Source: Thereva unica
Taxonomy: Eukaryota > Arthropoda > Insecta > Diptera > Therevidae
Length of the DNA: 64,000 bases
Reading direction: 5' to 3'
NCBI GenBank assembly: GCA_949987705.1
Contig: OX465285.1
Location: 90,219,975-90,283,974, forward strand
A program made the translations under genes and the position numbers. A model generated the notes under the pieces. That model was not told the DNA's origin, searched no databases, and saw nothing but the letters and a program-made list of their open reading frames with translations. Positions 62,385 through 64,000 of the stretch are shown here, piece after piece; position 1 is the first letter of the stretch; every line of letters begins with the position of its first letter.

Positions 62385-64000
62385 TAAGCTCAGCAGTCAC
62401 CCTTTGTACTACTAGTCCGTCATGTCATTTGTCAGGTCATGGTGCAATGTCTAGCAGTAAGCTTAGTACGGGGGAGGGGTGGGGGGGTATAGCTTAAGGG
62501 TTAAAAGGTACGGGGGGGTATTGAAGAAGGTGGTGATGAACCCTGCGTTTGAACTCTTGGATGTTGTAGGAACTCGGAAATACCGATTGCGAGAGATTAT
62601 TCCACAGTCGAGTTGTTCTATTTACAAACGAATTCATATCTTGTTGAGTGCGTGAAAGGGGGAGTTGCAGGTGCAGGGAATGGGACGAGTGGGCTAATCT
62701 GGGGTTGCGGGTATAAGATTGCCGTGGAGGCAAAAGAGCGTTTAACTCGGAGGAACAGTCACTATGATAGTAGCGATAAAATTTTGTCAGTGCTGCTACA
62801 TTCCTACGGTGGCTTAGGGGGTCGATGGTGGAGCAAGCGGTATCGTCATTAATTAACTTAAGGGCCTTTTTTTGGACCTTATTTAACCATGCTAAGGTTG
62901 TTATTGGAGCGCCGCCCCAAATGAGGGAGTTGTATTCGAGAAGAGGCCGAATGTAGGATTTATAAATAACAGCACGGGCCGATGGCTGGAGGAGGAACCT
63001 GCACCTCTTAAGAAATCCCAAGCACAGGGATGCTTGTTTGGCGATTTGGAATATGTGGTCATTCCATCGTAAGTCTTTGGCTAATGTCATGCCTAAGTGT
63101 AGGGATGGGTCGGCCTTTAGTTCCACGTCATCCACTGTCAAGGATGGTGAGGTGTTGATCTTTTTCTTTGAAATAAGACAGTACTTGGTTTTGGAGGGGT
63201 TGAATTCGACACGATTCTTTTTTCCCCACTCTAGAATAAGTTCAATGTCGTTATTAATAGAGTTGAACATTAGTTCACGATCATCTAGACAGGATCTGGC
63301 ATGTGTCTGTCTTGTATCGAAGCTGTACGAGTAACGTAGAGTACCGTCGTCATCTGAGAAGTAGATTGGAGGGGATTGAAAGTAGGTCATTTATAAAGAT
63401 AAGAAATAGGGCCGGTGATAAAATTGACCCCTGGGGGACTCCCGCAGAGATGGGGTGAGATTCAGATTTGACGCCATCCAAAACTACCTTAATTGAACGG
63501 CCGGAAAGGAAACTCTCAACCCACTTATAGAGAAGCGAGTCAATTCCAATACCTTTGAGTTTAGCTAACAAGGCTGAGTGCCATACTCTATCAAAAGCCT
63601 TGGAGATATCCAAAGCAACCAAACTAGATTCACCAGATCCATGCAAACTTCGGTTGAGGTGTTCTGTAAGGCAAACTAAAAGATCACCAGTGGATCTTTT
63701 TTGTCGGAAGCCGTATTGTTTGTCGTTTATAAGTTGGTTGGATTCTAGATATCCCATAAGCTTTTTGTTAATTATCGTCTCCATGGATTTGCTATTGGGC
63801 GGTAGTTGGAGGGAAGGCTGGAGTTACCTTTTTTCGGTATTGGCTGCACATGAGCAAGTTTCCAAGAATCTGGGTAAACTCCGGAAGAGTATGATAGGGC
63901 AAAAAGTTTGCGCAGAGGTTTAGCCAAAGGTGAGGCGCATTGTTTTAAGACGATAGGGAGTATATTATCGGGTCCAGTAGATTTGTTGACATCGAGCTCC
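62385..64000 (-). mobile_element. jockey/CR1-like retrotransposon, RT and 3' UTR, longest copy
   Basis: From the window edge the minus strand reads ELDVNKSTGPDNILPIVLKQ, YPDSWKLAHVQPIPKKGN, SNYRPIA, then a small deletion with frameshift near 63785, METIINKKLMGYLE, QYGFRQKRSTGDLLVCLTEH, LVALDISKAFDRVWH and ISAGVPQGSILSPALFLIFI. A one-base frameshift falls inside the catalytic block (63350-63390; FSDDDGT instead of FADDGT). A 298-codon frame follows through WGKKNRVEFNPSKTKYCLIS and FVNRTTRLWNNLSQSVFPS to its stop at 62494, then the 3' UTR. The element continues beyond 64000. It is the best reference copy for the family in this window. Confidence 0.92.

Overview
This is a eukaryotic, AT-rich nuclear window from an insect, most likely a higher fly (Diptera). 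The evidence is long intergenic and intronic DNA, canonical GT-AG introns, His/Gln/Ser-rich coding sequence, and many decayed non-LTR retrotransposons (jockey/CR1, R1, LOA and RTE groups) and TIR elements. Nothing prokaryotic is present: no operons, CRISPR arrays or ribosome-binding sites. The species cannot be named from the sequence alone.

The only host gene I can support is on the minus strand, from 57913 down to about 44541. It is the 3' part of an SLC66A2 (PQLC1) orthologue, a PQ-loop membrane protein. I reconstructed five exons: 57913-57777, 57381-57271, 49943-49779, 46451-46297 and 46220-46137. All junctions are GT-AG and in phase, and the conceptual protein matches the family up to a TAG at 46139-46137. 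The N-terminal exon or exons, including the first PQ loop, were not found and probably lie beyond 64000. Introns 2 and 3 are packed with retrotransposon fragments.

The most interesting feature is what follows the stop. The same frame stays open for 411 codons (46136-44904) to a TGA, and then for another 119 codons (44900-44544) to a TAG. Both internal stops are followed by C (TAG-CAG and TGA-CAA), the context known to favour readthrough in flies. I propose single or double programmed stop-codon readthrough that adds a Ser/His/Gln-rich tail with a dense cysteine cluster to a PQ-loop protein.

The rest is mobile-element debris. One jockey/CR1-like family has at least nine fragments on both strands (2.8, 36, 43, 47.5, 49, 55.5, 61.5 and 62.4-64 kb), and its copies share a 3' UTR. 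Other retroelements are RTE-type fragments (0.6-1, 7-7.7, 10.5-11.4 and 54.4-54.8 kb), an R1-type element (22.4-24.1 kb) and LOA-type fragments (47.6-48.6, 56.1 and 58.2-59.4 kb). TIR elements with readable target-site duplications lie at 4970-6111, 19124-20724, 22743-23058, 31706-33457 and 39343-39949. A perfect 96-bp inverted repeat sits at 32378-32659. The regions 31.1-31.7, 33.5-34.4 and 37.3-39.2 kb are very AT-rich with no recognisable gene.
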